Shown in pieces: positions 21,012-22,700 of a DNA stretch of 22,700 bases (position 1 is the first letter of the stretch; each line of letters begins with the position of its first letter). Source of the DNA: Bacillota bacterium (GTDB lineage Bacteria; Bacillota; Clostridia; Christensenellales; CAG-138); NCBI GenBank assembly GCA_023426265.1, contig JAFABA010000158.1:1-22700 (forward strand), given 5' to 3'. A program made the translations under genes and the position numbers. The notes beneath the pieces were generated by a model. That model was not told the DNA's origin and did no database searches. It was given only the letters and a program-made list of their open reading frames with translations.

Positions 21012-21935
21012 TTACAGACTTTTCAAGAATGTCTCTAGCTTCACCGGCGCGTTCATGCCATAGTCGCGGATGGGTAGGACGGAACCTTTGTCGTCAATTT
21101 CAAAGGCCGATTTGTACACCCGGTCCGCAAGCAAAAGCTTCGTCGCGCCGTTCTCTGTAGAAACATGCTTGATGCATACGACATAGCTTCTCCCCTCTAT
21201 CATCACGCCCGGCCAGAGCTCGGAAAGCTTGAGCGTGGTTCGCTCAATGCCGCGCACCGTCTTTTCCACATCCAGCGCGTAGGAGCCGTTGACCGAATGC
21301 CCGTTCCACGAAGGCACGCGCGTAACGGTGGCAACATAGACGCTGTCCGTCTCCTCCTTGATCTGCTTCAGGTTTTCCGGATACCCCATTTGAGGAGCGA
21401 CAATTTCCATTCCATCCGGCGCAGTGATCCCATGCCGCGCGTCAAAATACCCGCCAAAACTGCCCGCGGCCTCGTAGGTTTTTTTCAGCTTTTCATCCAC
21501 CGCCTTATCGGAGCCGCAGTAGAGAGCGATAGCCTTGCCTTCCGGGTGGATATAGTATGTCGCCGGGAATAAGGTATCCACATATACGGTCTTGCCGCCA
21601 TATACCAGGGTATTGCCCTTGATCATGGCATTGGCTTTTTGCATATCCTTTTCGGTTTCAAAGCGATAGAGCGTAAGGGATTCCCCCTTTTTGTTGAGTA
21701 CAGCACGGGTCTTTGTTACCTTGGGCGCGGAGGCAAATATGAAACGGGTCTCTTTGGTCTCCATGCTGCGCAGTTTGGGGAAGGTAGTTCGCAGCCAGCT
21801 TTCGTTTATGGAAGCCGCATCCGGCGGCAGAAGAATCAAATTATCTTTCTCAGCGGTAGCAGCGAGCGAGGCCAAAGGAAACGCTGCGATCAGCAGCAGA
21901 ACGCCAAGCGCCAGTGCAAGCAATCTCTTTTTCAT
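21012..21935 (-). CDS. Secreted protein of the tandem family, copy 2
   Basis: 307 residues from ATG 21935 (MKKRLLALALGVLLLIAAFPLASLAA), with AGGAGG seven bases upstream. The frame is open to 21971 but has no ribosome site there. The signal peptide is about 1-26. The mature N-terminal half shares WLRTTFPKLRSMETKETRFIFASAPKV and LYRFETEKDMQKANAMIKGNTLVYGGKTV with the neighbours. The C-terminal half has DSVYVATVTRVPSWNG, GSYALDVEKTVRGIERTTLKL, GRSYVVCIKH and the closing FEIDDKGSVLPIRDYGMNAPVKLETFLKSL. It is closely similar to copy 3 and less so to copy 1, so copies 2 and 3 are the recent duplicates. Its function is unknown. An extracellular or cell-surface location follows from the signal peptide. 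Confidence 0.82.
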   Translation of the reverse strand: MKKRLLALALGVLLLIAAFPLASLAATAEKDNLILLPPDAASINESWLRTTFPKLRSMETKETRFIFASAPKVTKTRAVLNKKGESLTLYRFETEKDMQKANAMIKGNTLVYGGKTVYVDTLFPATYYIHPEGKAIALYCGSDKAVDEKLKKTYEAAGSFGGYFDARHGITAPDGMEIVAPQMGYPENLKQIKEETDSVYVATVTRVPSWNGHSVNGSYALDVEKTVRGIERTTLKLSELWPGVMIEGRSYVVCIKHVSTENGATKLLLADRVYKSAFEIDDKGSVLPIRDYGMNAPVKLETFLKSL

Positions 21936-22700
21936 GTCTTTCCTCCTGATATATGATTTTTCTATATGCAACGGGTTTACAGGTTCTTCAAGAATTTCTC
22001 CAGCTTCACCGGCGCTTCCATCCCGTATTCCCGGATGGGCAGGACGTAGCCTTTGTCATTGATTTCGAAAGCGGAATAATAGAGGCGATCCGCAAGCTGA
22101 AGCTTGGTCGCGCCGTTTTCCGTAGCCGCATGCTTGACGCATACGACATAGCTTCTCCCCGCTATCATCACACCCGGCCAGAGCTCAGAGAGCTTGAGCG
22201 TGGCACGTTCAATACCGCACACCGTCTTCTCAACAGTCAACGCATAGGAACCATTGACTGAGCTTCCATTCCACGAAGGCGAGCCGGTAACAGTTGCAAT
22301 ATAGACGCTGTCCGCCCGTTTCCTTATAGTCTTAAGGTTGATATCCTCCATTTGGCGGGCGATAATGACCACACCATCCGGCGCAGTGATTCCATGCCGT
22401 TGACTAAAATATCCGCCGAAGCTTCCGGCTACTTGGAATGTTTGAATTAACTTGGTATGTACGCCGTAATCCGCACCACAATAGAGCGCGATAGTATCGG
22501 CACTGAAATAGTACGTCGCCGGGAACAAGGTATCCACATATACGGTCTTGCCGCCATACACCAGAGTATTGCTCTTGATCATGGCGTTAGCCTTTTGCAG
22601 GTCCTTCTCGGTTTCAAAGCGGTACAGCGTAAGGCTTTCGCCTTTTTTGTTGAGTACAGCACGGGTCTTTGTTACCTTGGGCGCGGAGGCGAATACGAAG
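21690..22700. repeat. Tandem gene duplication, period about 956 bases
   Basis: A stretch of more than 40 identical bases beginning TTGTTGAGTACAGC occurs at 21691 and again at 22647, giving a unit of 956 bases. Other near-identical stretches lie around 21576 and 22531. They reflect the copy 2/copy 3 duplication and could recombine. Confidence 0.85.
21977..22700 (-). CDS. Secreted protein of the tandem family, copy 3 (5' end beyond window)
   Basis: About 241 residues are visible. The gene runs off the right edge, and the N-terminal signal peptide is outside. The frame continues upstream of the internal Met at 22582 through FVFASAPKVTKTRAVLNKKGE and LYRFETEKDLQKANAM, which match copy 2. The end reads FEINDKGYVLPIREYGMEAPVKLEKFLKNL. 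The protein is similar to copy 2 over the whole visible length, with small differences such as the shortened FSADTIALYCGADYG segment. It ends 41 bases before the copy 2 start, so all three are probably one transcript with a promoter outside the window. I do not recognise its function. Confidence 0.78.
   Translation of the reverse strand, partial: FVFASAPKVTKTRAVLNKKGESLTLYRFETEKDLQKANAMIKSNTLVYGGKTVYVDTLFPATYYFSADTIALYCGADYGVHTKLIQTFQVAGSFGGYFSQRHGITAPDGVVIIARQMEDINLKTIRKRADSVYIATVTGSPSWNGSSVNGSYALTVEKTVCGIERATLKLSELWPGVMIAGRSYVVCVKHAATENGATKLQLADRLYYSAFEINDKGYVLPIREYGMEAPVKLEKFLKNL

Noticed and set aside
1..22700. Mobile element, phage or defence island
   Set aside because: No integrase, transposase, att-like repeat or recognisable defence gene was found. 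Composition looks even and most genes are core metabolism or envelope functions.

Overview
The window looks like a chromosomal segment of a Gram-positive Clostridia-type bacterium with fairly high G+C. The evidence is strong AGGAGG ribosome binding sites, a class 1B dihydroorotate dehydrogenase (PyrD with PyrK), a PadR/HAAS regulator pair, an ECF sigma factor with a membrane partner, and a NusG-domain-II / Gx / FMN-binding cluster. I see no phage genes, transposases, CRISPR arrays, tRNAs or rRNAs. Species-level placement is not possible from the sequence alone.

Layout. 1-1540 (+): the tail of a nitrilase-superfamily amidohydrolase, a SanA/YdcF-like membrane protein and an ArsC/Spx-fold protein, closed by a terminator. 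1577-2960 (-): a HAAS-domain membrane protein and its PadR repressor, with a consensus promoter that carries a perfect palindrome between -35 and -10. 3006-5564 (-): two overlapping genes for exported proteins, one with a Pro/Thr-rich stalk and an NlpC/P60 peptidase domain. 5719-11571 (+): a pyrimidine operon pyrB-pyrI-pyrC-pyrF-pyrK-pyrD-pyrE, preceded by a leader with a promoter, a 21-residue leader peptide and an attenuator-like terminator, and closed by a bidirectional terminator. 11576-13573 (-): an ECF-type sigma factor and a large membrane-anchored partner. 13581-14519 (-): a secreted DUF1002 protein. 14672-17148 (-): an FAD/Rieske oxidoreductase followed by a tocopherol-cyclase-family protein. 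17274-19732 (+): a NusG domain II protein, a Gx-family membrane protein and a membrane-anchored protein with three FMN-binding domains. 19824-22700 (-): a tandem array of three related secreted proteins. The last is cut by the window edge. Downstream of the array lies a short structured element with a perfect 13-base Shine-Dalgarno, a 34-codon ORF and a very strong terminator.

How the genes work together. The pyr operon encodes the route from carbamoyl phosphate and aspartate to OMP and UMP (PyrB/I, C, D/K, E, F). Only carbamoyl-phosphate synthase is absent from this stretch. Its leader fits translation-coupled attenuation better than PyrR control. The 17.3-19.7 kb cluster resembles the EetA/EetB/PplA part of flavin-based extracellular electron transfer loci, but without ndh2, dmkA or apbE in the window.

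The points most worth a second look are the pyr leader, the triple-FMN protein and its shared C-terminal motif with the Gx protein, the 19.87-19.98 kb structured element, and the tandem secreted family, which I could not assign.
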